A stretch of DNA of 64,000 nucleotides from Butyricimonas sp. Marseille-P3923 (GTDB lineage: Bacteria; Bacteroidota; Bacteroidia; Bacteroidales; Marinifilaceae), in NCBI RefSeq assembly GCF_900184685.1, contig NZ_FXXL01000006.1, forward strand, positions 1,116,001 through 1,180,000, read 5' to 3'. Below are positions 63,460 through 64,000 of this stretch, in pieces; position 1 is the first letter of the stretch; the number at the start of each line of letters is the position of its first letter. Both the position numbers and the translations under genes were made by a program. The notes under the pieces are model-generated. The model was given only the letters and a program-made list of their open reading frames with translations. It ran no database searches and was not told the origin of the DNA.

Positions 63460-64000
63460 TTACATTTCTTCTCCGACATCCGTATCTCTTTCGGGTTCGG
63501 GGTGCTGTATGACGCGGTAGGTGGTGGTTACCTGTTTGCCGTCGACGAGGGTGATGATGTCGAAGTATGCTTGGCGGTCAGCCCCCGTGATGTTCAGCTG
63601 GAGTAGGAATTGCCGGAAGAAGCCGGGAGGTGTTTTTTCGTTTTGGGAAATCATTCCGTCCGAAGGGATATGCCGGGACGGGTAGAATGAAGTCTCGAGT
63701 GTAATCCAGTCCACGTCCGGCAGGTTGATGATTACCGGTTTGCCTCCCGGGGTAAGGATGGAGAATGGCGAGAGGTTGTCCGATAATGTTGAGATTCTTG
63801 TTGCCGAGGGGCGTATGCCGCCGCCACTACTCATGTTCGAGTTTAACGGGGACACGTGGATGGTGTTGTCCTTGATGTACAACTCGTCGGTTTTGTGCCC
63901 GCTTTCGAGGCGGATGGTGGCGGATGATGCCATTCGTGCCTCGTCTTCGGCGGTGACGGGTTGCTGTATGACGGTATAGCGGCGTTCTTCTATGATGGTG
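63460..64000 (-). CDS. surface protein C-terminus, BACON-like; 5' end outside window
   Basis: Open on the minus strand from the right edge to TAA at 63460: 180 residues. The visible part starts 'TIIEERRYTVIQQPVTAEDE' and contains two BACON-like beta domains, each ending in a Val-x-Gln pattern ('YTVIQQPVT', 'TYRVIQHPEP'), as in the three genes that follow. 'PDVDWITLETSFYPSRHI' is similar to their C-terminal domains. The ATG at 63933 is internal. It is probably the C-terminus of a fourth paralogue and the head of this operon lies beyond the window. Confidence 0.7.
   Translation of the reverse strand, partial: TIIEERRYTVIQQPVTAEDEARMASSATIRLESGHKTDELYIKDNTIHVSPLNSNMSSGGGIRPSATRISTLSDNLSPFSILTPGGKPVIINLPDVDWITLETSFYPSRHIPSDGMISQNEKTPPGFFRQFLLQLNITGADRQAYFDIITLVDGKQVTTTYRVIQHPEPERDTDVGEEM

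Overview
The window looks like the chromosome of a gut-type Bacteroidota, most likely a Bacteroidales of the Odoribacteraceae kind (Butyricimonas or Odoribacter); the family name is inference. The class-level evidence is direct. There are two SusC/SusD outer-membrane uptake loci under ECF-sigma/FecR control, promoters of the Bacteroidota type (TTTG, about 20 bp, TAnnTTTG), many SPII lipoproteins, fimbrillin-like proteins, DUF6266 proteins, and a fused str-S10-spc-alpha ribosomal cluster with no tuf gene after fusA.

Layout. (1) 1-9679: the end of a FecR anti-sigma gene, then SusC, SusD, a DUF4843 lipoprotein, a PKD-like lipoprotein and a TlpA-type thioredoxin. (2) 9943-12627: a sensor histidine kinase with a substrate-binding-like periplasmic part. 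(3) 12696-25306: a second, complete signalling and uptake locus in the same order: ECF sigma, an inserted Fic-family gene, FecR, SusC with an STN domain, SusD, DUF4843, PKD-like lipoprotein, thioredoxin, then a leucine-rich-repeat lipoprotein. (4) 25354-27895: a decay zone with a collapsed group II intron, an orphan LytTR regulator, and truncated remains of two ATPase genes. (5) 27896-46227: rpsL-rpsG-fusA followed by the S10, spc and alpha ribosomal operons with secY, map, infA and rpoA, 33 genes on one strand. (6) 46294-51417: an outer-membrane beta-barrel receptor on the minus strand, then enolase and aquaporin Z. (7) 51509-64000: a minus-strand accessory region with a small membrane protein, two DUF6266 proteins, an amidase, a holin, a helix-turn-helix protein, an RteC-like protein, and four GC-rich fimbrillin/BACON-like surface genes in tandem, the last running off the right edge.

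How the parts work together. In regions 1 and 3 the STN domain of SusC should signal ligand binding to FecR, which releases the ECF sigma factor to transcribe the uptake genes; SusD and the small lipoproteins complete the surface complex, and the thioredoxin suggests a redox step on the imported ligand. In region 7 the holin and amidase form a lysis- or export-like pair.

The strongest unexplained signal is in region 7. Three minus-strand transcription units (holin-amidase-DUF6266, helix-turn-helix, and DUF6266-RteC-like) each carry the same 16-bp motif, ATCCACRTAYCRCCCG, at exactly the same distance from a -7 box. This suggests one co-regulated, undescribed module. The same region is dense in 7-bp-period repeats, and in two surface genes these repeats encode part of the signal peptide.
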